Source: Sulfitobacter mediterraneus (GTDB lineage: Bacteria > Pseudomonadota > Alphaproteobacteria > Rhodobacterales > Rhodobacteraceae). From it: DNA of 64,000 nucleotides. A program made the translations under genes and the position numbers. Below are positions 37,365-46,561 of this stretch, in pieces (positions within the stretch are counted from its first letter, which is position 1; each line of letters begins with the position of its first letter). The notes below the pieces were generated by a model. That model did no database searches and was not told the DNA's origin. It saw only the letters and a list, made by a program, of their open reading frames with translations. The stretch lies in the NCBI RefSeq assembly GCF_016801775.1, contig NZ_CP069004.1, positions 930,001-994,000 of the forward strand. Direction: 5' to 3'.

Positions 37365-37784
37365 TCAGAACCTGTTCATGATCGGCGTACTGTTTGAATT
37401 CAGCGCGAAATTGATCACCACCAGATCATTTTCGCGCTGGTGCAACAGCGCGTAGAAGTAGCAATAGCTTTTGCCTGTCCAATACATCCGCGCCTCTTGC
37501 GACACGCCGCCGCCCAGATCCTGACGGTTGAACACCGTTCCGTTCTGGAAATCCGCGGACCAGATGCCGTCAAACTGCCGTTGCAAATTGGCGATCTCTT
37601 CCTTGGTGTATTCATCACGCCCGCCCAGACGCAGGATCACTTCGGTAAAGTCACGTGTCGAGATGTGCTGGTCGACAAAGCGGGCATAGGCGGCGTAATC
37701 ACTAAAAACGCTGTCTGTTTCCTGTGCCCGAAGGGGCATGGCGGCAAGGCAGAACAGGATCAGTGAATATAGTATAACACGCAT
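37365..37784 (-). CDS. Secreted protein of unknown function
   Basis: Protein of 139 residues. Signal peptide MRVILYSLILFCLAAMPLRA, then SVFSDYAAYARFVDQHISTRDFTEVILRLGGRDEYTKEE. No family recognised. It lies eight bases after the sugar dehydrogenase and is probably co-transcribed. Stop codon nearly abuts the convergent GlxA-type gene. Confidence 0.65.
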   Translation of the reverse strand: MRVILYSLILFCLAAMPLRAQETDSVFSDYAAYARFVDQHISTRDFTEVILRLGGRDEYTKEEIANLQRQFDGIWSADFQNGTVFNRQDLGGGVSQEARMYWTGKSYCYFYALLHQRENDLVVINFALNSNSTPIMNRF

Positions 37785-37792
37785 GGCGGTCC

Positions 37793-38896
37793 TCAATCCT
37801 TGGGTCGAATGCGATAAACGCTACCCCGCCCGACCGAAATAAACCAGATTGCACCGTCCGGCCCTTCCACAATGTCACGCACGCGGATCGTCTCCGCCCC
37901 CTTAATCTGCGCGACCTCTTTCAGCGGATCACCGGCCAGCACGGCGATATGATCGAATTTCAGCGATCCCACAAAGAAATGACCACGCCACGCCGGAAAT
38001 TGCGCGCCTGAATAGATCATCAACCCCGAAGGGGCGATGGATGGATCCCAATAATACGCAGGTTGTTCCATCCCTGCTTTGGCCGTGCCCTCGCCAATCT
38101 TGGCCCCGGAATAATGCCGCCCGTAAGAAATGACCGGCCAACCATAGTTGGCTCCCGCACGCACTGCGTTCAACTCATCGCCGCCACGCGCGCCGTGTTC
38201 CGCCACCCAGAGATTGCCCTTCAGATCCAGCGCCGCGCCCTGAGGGTTGCGATGCCCGTAAGACCAGATCTCTGGCAATGCGCCCTCACGCCCGACAAAG
38301 GGATTGTTCGCAGGCACCGATCCATTGGCACTTATCCGAATAACGCTACCGTTGTGTCGGGTCAGGTCCTGTGCCGATGGCCGGTCGCCGCGATCGCCGA
38401 TGGTCAGGAACAGGCTGCCATCACGGGCCTCTACCACGCGCGATCCGAAATGGCGGCCACCGCGGCTGCCTTTCTTCATCGCGAACAATTCTTTCACCTT
38501 CTCCAATCTTGTGCCATCCGCCGACAATTGCGCCGAAGCAACCGCCGTGCCGCTGCCGCTTAGCCCCTGCGGCTTGGCATAGGTCAGATACAATCTGCGA
38601 CTTGTGGCAAAATCGCGGGCCAGGGTAATGTCCAAAAGACCGCCCTGCCCGCGCGCGGCCACCTTTGGCACCCCCGCAACGGAAATACGCCTGTCCCCCT
38701 TTTGATGAATCAGGGTGCCGCCGCGCTCTGTCACCAAAACGCCGCCACCGGGCATCGGCGCCACCGCCCAAGGGGTATCGAGACCATCCAGAACCGGTTC
38801 AATCTGATAGGAAACCTGCCCGTATGCCGGCGATTGGCACAACATGAGCCATCCCGCACAGAGCAGTTTGGTGAAGAATCTTTTCATGACATGCAT
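37793..38896 (-). CDS. PQQ-dependent sugar (glucose/sorbosone) dehydrogenase family protein
   Basis: Exported six-bladed beta-propeller of 367 residues. Signal peptide about 1-29. GLDTPWAVAPMPGGGVLVTERGG, ARGQGGLLDITLARDF, IGDRGDRPSAQDLTRHNGSVIRI, WSYGHRNPQGAALD and AEHGARGGDELN are typical of the soluble aldose dehydrogenase (YliI) type; the catalytic His lies in RHFGSR or GHRNPQG. GGAGG fixes ATG 38896. Needs PQQ in the periplasm; natural sugar unknown. Confidence 0.93.
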   Translation of the reverse strand: MHVMKRFFTKLLCAGWLMLCQSPAYGQVSYQIEPVLDGLDTPWAVAPMPGGGVLVTERGGTLIHQKGDRRISVAGVPKVAARGQGGLLDITLARDFATSRRLYLTYAKPQGLSGSGTAVASAQLSADGTRLEKVKELFAMKKGSRGGRHFGSRVVEARDGSLFLTIGDRGDRPSAQDLTRHNGSVIRISANGSVPANNPFVGREGALPEIWSYGHRNPQGAALDLKGNLWVAEHGARGGDELNAVRAGANYGWPVISYGRHYSGAKIGEGTAKAGMEQPAYYWDPSIAPSGLMIYSGAQFPAWRGHFFVGSLKFDHIAVLAGDPLKEVAQIKGAETIRVRDIVEGPDGAIWFISVGRGSVYRIRPKD

Positions 38897-39078
38897 GGTG
38901 CACCTCCGTTCTTGAACATCTGTCCCGCGTTTTGCCCATTTCAAGCAAAAAAATGTCGTGAATTGAGGTGCAGACAAGGACATTGCCGCATGTGCAATCC
39001 GTAAAAACCGCTTTTCTTTTTCAAGGCCTTTGCCTAACCTTTGCGCCGAACGTTACGTTCCAACAAGGGAGATACCTC

Positions 39079-40272
39079 ATGAAGAAGATGCTTTTGGCCA
39101 CAACGGCCGCGGCTCTTGTGGCGACAACGGCAATGGCCGACGGCCACGCAAAAGAAGTGAAACTGGGCGTTGAATTTGGCTTTACCGGCCCGATTGAATC
39201 GCTGACCGGCCCAATGTCAGCGGGCGCCGAACTGGCAATGAAAGAAGTCACCGAAAGCGGCATGCTGCTGGACGGTGCAAAAGTCACCTCCATCCGCGCC
39301 GACAGTGGCTGTATTGACAACGGTCTGGCTGTGGCCTCTGCCGAACGTCTGATCGCCGAAGGCGTGAGCGGCATCATCGGTGCTGACTGTTCCGGCGTGA
39401 CCGGCGCGGTTTTGCAGAACGTTGCCATTCCAAACGGCATGGTCATGATCTCGCCTTCCGCGACATCCCCCGGCCTGACCACCATGGAAGACAACGGTCT
39501 GTTCTTCCGGACATCCCCATCGGATGCACGTGAAGGTCAGGTTATGGCAGAGATCCTGCAAGAGCGCGGCGTCAAATCCATCGCTCTGACATATACCAAC
39601 AACGACTATGGCAAGGGTCTGGCAGACGCCATCGAATCCTCGTTCAAAGCGGTTGGCGGCGAAGTGACCATCGTAGCGGCGCACGAAGACGGCAAAGCGG
39701 ATTACTCTGCTGAAGTTGGTGCGCTGGCCTCTGCTGGTGGTGATCTGCTGGTTGTTGCGGGCTACCTTGACCAAGGCGGCGCAGGCATCATCAAAGCGGC
39801 GCTGGACGCCGGCGCATGGGACCAGTTTGGTCTGCCAGGCGGCATGATCGGTGAAAACCTGCCAAAAACCATTGGTCCGGATCTGGACGGGTCTTACGGT
39901 CAGATCGCCGGCTCTCAGGGCAACGGCATCGAGACCTTCACCAAGATGGCCGAAGCCGAAGGTTTTGACGGCACATCCCCCTACGCACCAGAAGCCTATG
40001 ACGCAGCCGCGCTGTTCCTGATGGCGATGCAGGCGGCAGGGTCCATGGATCCGGCAGACTACAAGAGCAAGATCATGGACGTGGCCAACGCGCCCGGCGA
40101 AAAGATCTATCCTGGTGAGCTTGGCAAAGCGCTTGAGCTGATCAAAGCGGGCAAAGATGTCGACTACGTTGGCGCATCCGCGGTTGAGCTGATCGGACCA
40201 GGCGAATCTGCGGGCACCTACCGCATGATCGAAGTGAAAGACGGCAAAAACGAAACCATCGGTTTCAAGTAA
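39079..40272 (+). CDS. livK: Branched-chain amino acid-type ABC transporter substrate-binding protein
   Basis: Periplasmic binding protein of the Peripla_BP_6 type, 397 residues. Signal peptide ends TTAMA (about 20). VKLGVEFGFTGPIESLTGPMSAGAELAMKEV, GADCSGVTGAVLQNVAIPNGMVMISPSATSPGL and YTNNDYGKGLADAIESSF are family features. The ligand may be an amino acid, amide or other small acid, so the symbol is by position only. A 12-pair hairpin separates it from the ATPase genes. Confidence 0.9.
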   Translation: MKKMLLATTAAALVATTAMADGHAKEVKLGVEFGFTGPIESLTGPMSAGAELAMKEVTESGMLLDGAKVTSIRADSGCIDNGLAVASAERLIAEGVSGIIGADCSGVTGAVLQNVAIPNGMVMISPSATSPGLTTMEDNGLFFRTSPSDAREGQVMAEILQERGVKSIALTYTNNDYGKGLADAIESSFKAVGGEVTIVAAHEDGKADYSAEVGALASAGGDLLVVAGYLDQGGAGIIKAALDAGAWDQFGLPGGMIGENLPKTIGPDLDGSYGQIAGSQGNGIETFTKMAEAEGFDGTSPYAPEAYDAAALFLMAMQAAGSMDPADYKSKIMDVANAPGEKIYPGELGKALELIKAGKDVDYVGASAVELIGPGESAGTYRMIEVKDGKNETIGFK

Positions 40273-40298
40273 GCCCTCTTCGACCACAAAAAACACGA

Positions 40299-40327
40299 GA
40301 TGCAGCCCGGACTATCCGGGCTGTATC
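40299..40327 (+). promoter_or_regulatory. Intercistronic hairpin after livK
   Basis: Twelve-pair stem GATGCAGCCCGG/CCGGGCTGTATC with loop ACTAT and no T tract. It probably protects the abundant livK message from 3' decay while allowing some read-through. Confidence 0.7.
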
Positions 40328-40370
40328 TTCATAAGGGGACCGGCCAACAAGGCCGGCACGGGGAAAACAT

Positions 40371-41153
40371 ATGATCGTCGTTGACGACCTGCACAAACAC
40401 TTCGGCGGCTTTCATGCCGTGGACGGGGCCAGCCTGTCCATCGAACAGGGTTCCATCACCGGGCTGATCGGCCCAAATGGCGCCGGAAAAACCACTCTTT
40501 TCAACGTGATCGCCGGGGTTCTCAAACCAACCTCTGGCCGCGTTTACATGGATGGGGAAGACATCACCGGGATGCCCCCGCACGAGCTTTTTCACAAGGG
40601 GCTGCTGCGCACTTTCCAGATTGCCCATGAATTTGCCTCCATGTCCTGCCGCGAGAACCTGATGATGGTGCCGGGCGGGCAATCGGGCGAAACGCTTTGG
40701 AACACATGGTTCGGCCGCAAACGCATCGCGGATGAGGAACGTGCCCTCAAGGCCAAGGCCGACGAGGTTCTGGAATTCCTGACAATCGAACATCTGGCCG
40801 ACCACAAGGCGGGTCAAATCTCTGGCGGGCAGAAAAAGCTGCTGGAGCTGGGCCGCACGATGATGGTCGATGCCAAGATCGTGTTCCTTGACGAGGTCGG
40901 CGCAGGCGTGAACCGCACGCTGCTCAACACCATTGGCGATGCAATCATCCGCCTGAACAAGGAACGCGGCTATACCTTCGTGGTCATTGAACACGACATG
41001 GATTTCATTGGCCGCCTTTGCGATCCGGTGATCTGTATGGCCGAAGGACATGTGCTGGCCGAAGGGACACTGGCCGAGATCAAAGCCAACGAACAGGTCA
41101 TCGAAGCCTACCTTGGCACCGGCCTCAAGAACAAGGCGCAGGTGGGCGCATGA
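40371..41153 (+). CDS. livG: Branched-chain amino acid-type ABC transporter ATPase LivG
   Basis: ATPase of 260 residues. Walker A IGPNGAGKTTLFNVIAGVLKPTSG, signature ISGGQKKLLELGRTMM, Walker B IVFLDEVGAGVN and switch His in VVIEHDMDFI. LFHKGLLRTFQIAHEFASMSCRENLMM is typical LivG. Second gene of livKGFHM. Confidence 0.94.
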   Translation: MIVVDDLHKHFGGFHAVDGASLSIEQGSITGLIGPNGAGKTTLFNVIAGVLKPTSGRVYMDGEDITGMPPHELFHKGLLRTFQIAHEFASMSCRENLMMVPGGQSGETLWNTWFGRKRIADEERALKAKADEVLEFLTIEHLADHKAGQISGGQKKLLELGRTMMVDAKIVFLDEVGAGVNRTLLNTIGDAIIRLNKERGYTFVVIEHDMDFIGRLCDPVICMAEGHVLAEGTLAEIKANEQVIEAYLGTGLKNKAQVGA

Positions 41154-41257
41154 TGCGGCCCACCCCGATGGCAGCATTGGCTGCCCCCCTCACCAAGCTG
41201 GCCACACCGCCGCTTGTTTCAGCGCATTTTCAAAAGGATAAAACGCATGAGCAGTGA
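41150..41257 (+). CDS. Possible small ORF bridging livG and livF
   Basis: Thirty-five-codon frame starting at ATG 41150, overlapping the livG stop as ATGA, and ending ten bases inside livF. The product MMRPTPMAALAAPLTKLATP... has no known domain. It may simply carry ribosomes across the 93-base gap to the livF start. Low confidence as a protein. Confidence 0.25.
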   Translation: MMRPTPMAALAAPLTKLATPPLVSAHFQKDKTHEQ

Positions 41258-42068
41258 TCCTTACGACGATCGCGGCAACAAAGACGCCTCGATTACAAAC
41301 CCCAAAGGCATGGGCAGCCAGATCCCCAAGTCCAGCGGCACCAGTTTTTCCGCGCCGGGCGGTCCCTTCCTGATTGGCGACACGATGACCGGTGGCTACG
41401 GCAAAGGCCCCGACATCCTTCACGATTGCACCATTGCCGTGGAACAGGGCGAGATCGCCGTGATCGTTGGCCCCAATGGCGCCGGCAAATCCACCGCGAT
41501 GAAAGCCGTGTTCGGCATGCTGGACGTCCGGTCCGGCAGCGTACGTCTGGACGGCGAAGACATCACCAACCTCAGCCCGCAAGACCGCGTTGCCAAAGGC
41601 ATGGGCTTTGTCCCGCAGACCTCCAACATCTTCACCTCCATGACGGTCGAGGAAAACCTTGAGATGGGCGCCTTCATCCGCCGCGATGACTTCAGCGATA
41701 CAATGGCGCAGGTCTATGACCTGTTTCCGATCCTCAAGGAAAAGCGCAAGCAAGCAGCAGGCGAATTGTCCGGCGGGCAACGTCAACAGGTCGCCGTCGG
41801 CCGCGCCTTGATGACCCAGCCCAAGGTCTTGATGCTGGATGAACCCACGGCGGGCGTGTCCCCGATCGTGATGGACGAATTGTTCGACCGGATCATCGAG
41901 GTGGCCCGCACCGGCATTCCGATCCTGATGGTGGAACAGAATGCCCGGCAAGCGCTTGAAATCGCTGACAAAGGCTATGTTCTGGTGCAGGGTGCGAACG
42001 CCTATACCGGCACCGGCAAAGAACTTCTGGCTGATCCGGAAGTCCGCAAATCGTTCTTGGGGGGCTGA
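41247..42068 (+). CDS. livF: Branched-chain amino acid-type ABC transporter ATPase LivF
   Basis: ATPase of 273 residues. Walker A VGPNGAGKSTAMKAVFGMLDVRSG, signature LSGGQRQQVAVGRALM, Walker B VLMLDEPTAGVSP and MVEQNARQALEIADKGYVLVQG. It carries about 40 extra N-terminal residues rich in Ser/Gly/Pro (SSDPYDDRGNKDASITNPKG) compared with E. coli LivF. Start at ATG 41247 after AAAAGGA. Confidence 0.94.
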   Translation: MSSDPYDDRGNKDASITNPKGMGSQIPKSSGTSFSAPGGPFLIGDTMTGGYGKGPDILHDCTIAVEQGEIAVIVGPNGAGKSTAMKAVFGMLDVRSGSVRLDGEDITNLSPQDRVAKGMGFVPQTSNIFTSMTVEENLEMGAFIRRDDFSDTMAQVYDLFPILKEKRKQAAGELSGGQRQQVAVGRALMTQPKVLMLDEPTAGVSPIVMDELFDRIIEVARTGIPILMVEQNARQALEIADKGYVLVQGANAYTGTGKELLADPEVRKSFLGG

Positions 42069-42071
42069 GCC

Positions 42072-43082
42072 ATGGATCTTCTCAACGCAATCGTCGCTTT
42101 CCTCAACTACGTCTTTGTTCCCGGCGTCGCCTACGGCTCGCAGCTCGCACTTGGTGCATTGGGCGTCACGCTGGTGTACGGCATCCTGCGGTTCTCGAAC
42201 TTTGCCCATGGTGACACCATGGCGCTGGGCGCAATGGCCACGGTGCTGGTCACATGGCTGTTCCAGTCCTGGGGCATTTCGCTAGGGCCGCTGCCAACCG
42301 CCCTGCTGGCCCTGCCCTTCGGCATTGCCTTTGCCATTCTGCTTTTGCTTTTCACGGATCGCACCGTTTATCGGTTCTACCGGGAGAAAAAGGCGAAACC
42401 GGTGATTTTGGTCATCGTCAGCCTTGGCATCACCTTTATCTACAACGGCGTGACCCGCTTTATCATCGGGGCGGACGACCAGAACTTCTTTGACGGGCAA
42501 CGCTTCATCATCTCGGCGCGGGAGTTCAAGAAAGCCACCGGGCTGGACGAAGGTCTGTCGTTCAAAACCACCCAAGGCATCACCATCATCACCGCGATTA
42601 TCGTTGTGGCGCTGCTGTTCTGGTTCCTGAACCGCACCCGCGCGGGCAAATCCATGCGGGCCTATTCGGACAACGAGGATCTGGCGCTGCTGTCGGGGAT
42701 CAACCCCGAGCGGGTTGTGATGATCACATGGATGATCGTGGCCACACTGGCAACCATCGCAGGCGTGCTTTACGGGCTGGATAAATCCTTCAAACCCTTC
42801 ACCTATTTCCAACTGCTTCTGCCGATCTTTGCTGCAGCGATTGTGGGCGGTCTGGGCAATCCCATCGGCGCCATCGCAGGCGGCTTTGTAATCGCCTTTT
42901 CGGAGGTCACAATCACCTATGCGTGGAAAAAGATCCTTGTTTATCTGATGCCTGACAGCCTTGAGCCCAGCGGGCTCGTACAGCTGATGAGCACGGATTA
43001 CAAATTTGCGGTCAGCTTTGTGATCTTGCTGATTGTGTTGCTGATCAAACCCACCGGACTGTTCAAGGGGCAATCGACATGA
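42072..43082 (+). CDS. livH: Branched-chain amino acid-type ABC transporter permease LivH
   Basis: Permease of 336 residues with about eight membrane segments. YGSQLALGALGVTLVYGILRFSNFAHGDTMALGAMATVLV and the C-terminal FAAAIVGGLGNPIGAIAGGFVIAFSE are LivH signatures. Contains a moderate insertion (about 130-185) relative to the short LivH form. Overlaps livM by four bases. Confidence 0.94.
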   Translation: MDLLNAIVAFLNYVFVPGVAYGSQLALGALGVTLVYGILRFSNFAHGDTMALGAMATVLVTWLFQSWGISLGPLPTALLALPFGIAFAILLLLFTDRTVYRFYREKKAKPVILVIVSLGITFIYNGVTRFIIGADDQNFFDGQRFIISAREFKKATGLDEGLSFKTTQGITIITAIIVVALLFWFLNRTRAGKSMRAYSDNEDLALLSGINPERVVMITWMIVATLATIAGVLYGLDKSFKPFTYFQLLLPIFAAAIVGGLGNPIGAIAGGFVIAFSEVTITYAWKKILVYLMPDSLEPSGLVQLMSTDYKFAVSFVILLIVLLIKPTGLFKGQST

Positions 43083-44383
43083 ACGAGACGCTCAAAAACA
43101 CGATGCTGTTTGGCATCATCGCACTGTTGATTATCTATGTCGGCTTTGTGCAAAGCTGGAACTCGGCGCTGCTGATTGTGGCGATGGGTCTGATCTCATC
43201 CATCATGGCGCTGGGCGTGAACCTGCAATGGGGGTTTGCCGGTCTCTTTAACGTTGGTGTCATGGGCTTTGTTGCCCTTGGCGGGCTGGCGGCCGTTCTG
43301 ATTGGCATGCCCCCCACCGAAGGCGCTATGCGCGCAGGTGGGTGGAACGTGGTTGGGGCCTTGCTTCTGGGTGCCGGTACCGTCTTTGCCGCGATCATCC
43401 TGGCCAAGACAATGTCAAAAGGCTGGCTGCGCAATCTCAGCGTGATTGCCCTGCTGGTCATCGGTTTCTTTGTCTTCCGCGGCCTGCTCGACCCGGCGGT
43501 GGAACTGGTCGAAGAGATCAACCCGGCACAAACCGGATATCTGGGTGGTCTTGGCCTTCCGGTGCTGCTGGCCTGGCCTGTGGGCGGCCTCTTTGCGGCT
43601 GCGGCGGCTTGGATCATCGGCAAGACCGCTCTTGGTCTGCGGTCCGATTATCTGGCCATTGCGACGCTCGGCATCGCCGAGATCATCATTGCGGTTCTCA
43701 AGAACGAAGACTGGCTGACGCGCGGTGTGAAAAACGTGATCGGCGTGCCGCGTCCGGTGCCATACGAGATTGATTTGCAAAACAGCGCAAGCTTTGTCGA
43801 ACGGGCTGCCTCCTTTGGCTTTGATCCGGTCGAAGGGTCCACGCTTTGGGTCAAGGTGCTGTACATCCTGCTATTTGCAACGGTTCTGATCATCCTGATG
43901 TGGCTGAGCCAACGGGCGCTGCATTCTCCATGGGGCCGGATGCTGCGAGCGATCCGCGACAATGAGGTCGCCGCCGAAGCGATGGGCAAAGATGTCACCG
44001 CACGGCATTTGCAGGTCTTCATTCTCGGCTCCGCGATCTGCGGCATTGCCGGCGCGATGATGACCACGATGGACAGCCAGCTGACCCCCGGCACCTATCA
44101 GCCGCTGCGCTTTACCTTCCTGATCTGGGTGATGGTGATCGTTGGCGGTTCGGGAAACAACCTGGGCGCGGTTCTGGGCGGGTTCCTGATCTGGTTCCTT
44201 TGGGTGCAGGTCGAACCGATGGGCCTGTGGTTGATGAACCTTATGACCTCCGGCATGGCCGAAGGATCGGCACTCAAGGAGCACCTGCTGGAAAGCGCCG
44301 CACATATGCGATTGCTGACCATGGGTCTGGTGCTGATCCTGGTTCTCAGGTTCAGCCCCCGCGGTCTGATCCCGGAGAAATGA
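43079..44383 (+). CDS. livM: Branched-chain amino acid-type ABC transporter permease LivM
   Basis: Permease of 434 residues. GVNLQWGFAGLFNVGVMGFVALGGLAAVL, SDYLAIATLGIAEIIIAVLKNEDWLTRG and RAIRDNEVAAEAMGKDVTARHLQVFILGSAICGIAGAMM are LivM landmarks. An insert around 75-180 makes it longer than many homologues. Last gene of the importer, followed by a terminator. Confidence 0.94.
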   Translation: MNETLKNTMLFGIIALLIIYVGFVQSWNSALLIVAMGLISSIMALGVNLQWGFAGLFNVGVMGFVALGGLAAVLIGMPPTEGAMRAGGWNVVGALLLGAGTVFAAIILAKTMSKGWLRNLSVIALLVIGFFVFRGLLDPAVELVEEINPAQTGYLGGLGLPVLLAWPVGGLFAAAAAWIIGKTALGLRSDYLAIATLGIAEIIIAVLKNEDWLTRGVKNVIGVPRPVPYEIDLQNSASFVERAASFGFDPVEGSTLWVKVLYILLFATVLIILMWLSQRALHSPWGRMLRAIRDNEVAAEAMGKDVTARHLQVFILGSAICGIAGAMMTTMDSQLTPGTYQPLRFTFLIWVMVIVGGSGNNLGAVLGGFLIWFLWVQVEPMGLWLMNLMTSGMAEGSALKEHLLESAAHMRLLTMGLVLILVLRFSPRGLIPEK

Positions 44384-44391
44384 CCTCAAAG

Positions 44392-44415
44392 GCCCCGCAA
44401 TGCGCGGGGCTTTTT
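44392..44415 (+). terminator. Rho-independent terminator after livM
   Basis: Seven-pair stem GCCCCGC/GCGGGGC, loop AATGC, five T. Closes the liv-type operon. Confidence 0.93.
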
Positions 44416-44561
44416 CTTTTGGCTGTCGGATACGGGGTGATGCCCGGATCTACATGCGCTTTTCCTTCAAAGACACGCAGCGCAACGGCTGTCTTTCCAT
44501 ATTTTTCCCCAAGACCTAAGCTCCGCTGAAAAGTGGCCCGGCCCTATCGAAAGGTTTGCAT

Positions 44562-45410
44562 ATGAGTGGTTTGGTTTTTGTGGCGGTTATTGGCGCCGCT
44601 CTCCTCCATGCGGCGTGGAACGCCCTCGTCAAAGGAGGGGCTGACAAAACCCTTAGCATGGGCGCCGTGGTGATCGGGCATTTGCCCATCGCGCTTGCGG
44701 CCCTGCCTTTCGTTCCGCTGCCAGCCGCCGAAAGCCTGCCATATCTCGCAGGCGGGCTCGTGCTTCATTTCGGGTATCAGCTGTTTTTGCTTCAATCGTA
44801 TAAGATGGGTGATTTGACCCAAGTCTACCCGATTGCACGTGGGTCTGCCCCGTTGATCGTTGCGGTTTTCTCCGTGCTTGTTCTTGGGGTTCACCTCAAT
44901 GGGCTCGAACTCCTTGCGATCGCGATCATTGGTCTGGGCATCATCAGTCTGGCATTGGTCCGGCAAAGTGATGGCCAACAGAACAAGAACGCTGCCGTCT
45001 TAGCATTGACCACCGGCGTGTTTATCGCCTCCTACTCTTTGGTGGATGGCATCGGTGCGCGGATCGCAGGCACCTCTCTGGGGTTTTATTGCTGGCTGTC
45101 CCTGGGCAACGGGATTTTGATGATTGCCTACCTCGCGGTCAAATCACCACAAACCCTACGTGCGATCCCCCGGAGCGGCCTGCCCATTCTGGTGCTGGGA
45201 GGTGGTGCATCTTTCATCGCCTATGCACTGGTGACATGGGCCTTCACCCAGGCACCCATTGCCTTGGTCACGGCGCTGCGCGAAACCAGCATCGTCTTTG
45301 CCCTGTTGATCGGTGTGTTTTTTCTCAAAGAGCCTCTGAACCTGGTCAAGGTTTTCTCAACCTTCTCTGCCCTGCTTGGCGCGGTCCTGTTGCGGTACGC
45401 AAGAACGTGA
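44562..45410 (+). CDS. EamA/DMT family transporter
   Basis: Inner-membrane carrier of 282 residues with two EamA repeats of about five helices each (FVAVIGAALLHAAWNALVKGGADK; YPIARGSAPLIVAVFSVLVLG; TQAPIALVTALRETSIVFALLIGVFFLKEPL). Probably a metabolite exporter; substrate unknown. ATG 44562 after AAGG. The TGA overlaps the GTG of the phosphoesterase. Confidence 0.88.
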   Translation: MSGLVFVAVIGAALLHAAWNALVKGGADKTLSMGAVVIGHLPIALAALPFVPLPAAESLPYLAGGLVLHFGYQLFLLQSYKMGDLTQVYPIARGSAPLIVAVFSVLVLGVHLNGLELLAIAIIGLGIISLALVRQSDGQQNKNAAVLALTTGVFIASYSLVDGIGARIAGTSLGFYCWLSLGNGILMIAYLAVKSPQTLRAIPRSGLPILVLGGGASFIAYALVTWAFTQAPIALVTALRETSIVFALLIGVFFLKEPLNLVKVFSTFSALLGAVLLRYART

Positions 45411-46006
45411 AGATCCTCGCATTCTCCGACCTGCATCGCGACACGGAAGCGGCAACTGCGATCCTGTCTGCCAGTTCTGGTGCCGATGTCGTTGTCGGCG
45501 CGGGCGATTTTGCGACCAAGGGAACAGGTGCAAAAGACACATTAGACATTCTCGCCCAGTGCCCCGTGCCGCTTGTCGTGGTCCATGGCAATCATGACGC
45601 ACCATCCGAGATCGAACACATCTGTGGCCAAGCGCAAAACCTGCATTATCTTCACGGGGCGGGAATGACTTTGCGCGGCATTTCATTCTTTGGATTGGGT
45701 GGCGAGATCCCGTCCAGAAATTCATTTCCATGGAACGCCTCAGAGACAGAGGTCAATGCCGCAAAGATGCTAACCACTTGTCCGCCAAACGCGGTTTTGA
45801 TCACCCATACGCCGCCATTTGGCGCTGCTGATCTGCAAAACAATGGCATTCACGAAGGTAGCGTTTCAATCCGGGATGCAGCGGAAAACCTCGCGCCTCA
45901 GTTGCTGCTGTGCGGGCATATCCATCACGCCTGGGGGTCACATGGCAAGGTCGCGTCGACACCGGTTCACAACTTGGGACCAACCATCAACTGGTTCGAT
46001 ATTTGA
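45407..46006 (+). CDS. Metallophosphoesterase
   Basis: Calcineurin-like phosphoesterase of 199 residues. All metal-binding blocks are present: FSDLH, GAGDF, VHGNHDAP, LITHTPPF and LCGHIHHAWG. The start is GTG 45407, whose GTGA overlaps the transporter stop; longer in-frame extensions lie within the transporter gene and are unlikely. Substrate may be a nucleotide or phosphodiester. Confidence 0.88.
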   Translation: MKILAFSDLHRDTEAATAILSASSGADVVVGAGDFATKGTGAKDTLDILAQCPVPLVVVHGNHDAPSEIEHICGQAQNLHYLHGAGMTLRGISFFGLGGEIPSRNSFPWNASETEVNAAKMLTTCPPNAVLITHTPPFGAADLQNNGIHEGSVSIRDAAENLAPQLLLCGHIHHAWGSHGKVASTPVHNLGPTINWFDI

Positions 46007-46076
46007 TCGTCAAGTCATTGAATTAAATACAGAAGGCAGCTGTCGGGCCTGCCCCAATCGCTCAATGCTCACCCGC

Positions 46077-46553
46077 TTAGACCTCAGGCAGATTCAGCAC
46101 CTTCACCCCGGCTTCATCACTTTCGACAAAACCGATAGACCCGTAATACGCCAGTCCCGCAGCATTCTGCGTGCCGATCCGCGCCTCCACATGACGCAAT
46201 CCCGCGACCAGCGCCACTTTGATCGTTTGACCGGCCAACATTTTGCCAACGCCGCGGCGGGCTGCCGAAGGGTGGATGTGCGTGCCGATGATGCCCCACC
46301 CCACCGGCGTGCCGTAGGGGTTGCCTTCTGTCGCCAATCGCAAGGATTGAAATCCGATCACCTGACCGTCGACCTCGGCCACTGTGCATTGGATGCGATC
46401 CGGGTGCGTGATGTAATGGCCCAAGACATCTTCCGCATCCCCCGCCGTGCGCCGTTTGCCAGCCGCCTTCAAGGCTACCAAAACATTGGAAATGCCTTGT
46501 GCGTCATCCTCCCGCGCGGGGCGCAAGATCACTTCAACCGTTTGGTTTTCCAT
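46077..46553 (-). CDS. GNAT family N-acetyltransferase
   Basis: Protein of 158 residues. VILRPAREDDAQGISNVLVAL, then GFQSLRLA, and the acetyl-CoA loop IHPSAARRGVGKMLAGQTI followed by IGTQNAAGLAYYGSIGFVE. Eight bases after the HerA-like gene and so probably co-transcribed. Target unknown. Confidence 0.85.
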   Translation of the reverse strand: MENQTVEVILRPAREDDAQGISNVLVALKAAGKRRTAGDAEDVLGHYITHPDRIQCTVAEVDGQVIGFQSLRLATEGNPYGTPVGWGIIGTHIHPSAARRGVGKMLAGQTIKVALVAGLRHVEARIGTQNAAGLAYYGSIGFVESDEAGVKVLNLPEV

Positions 46554-46561
46554 CGAAATTC

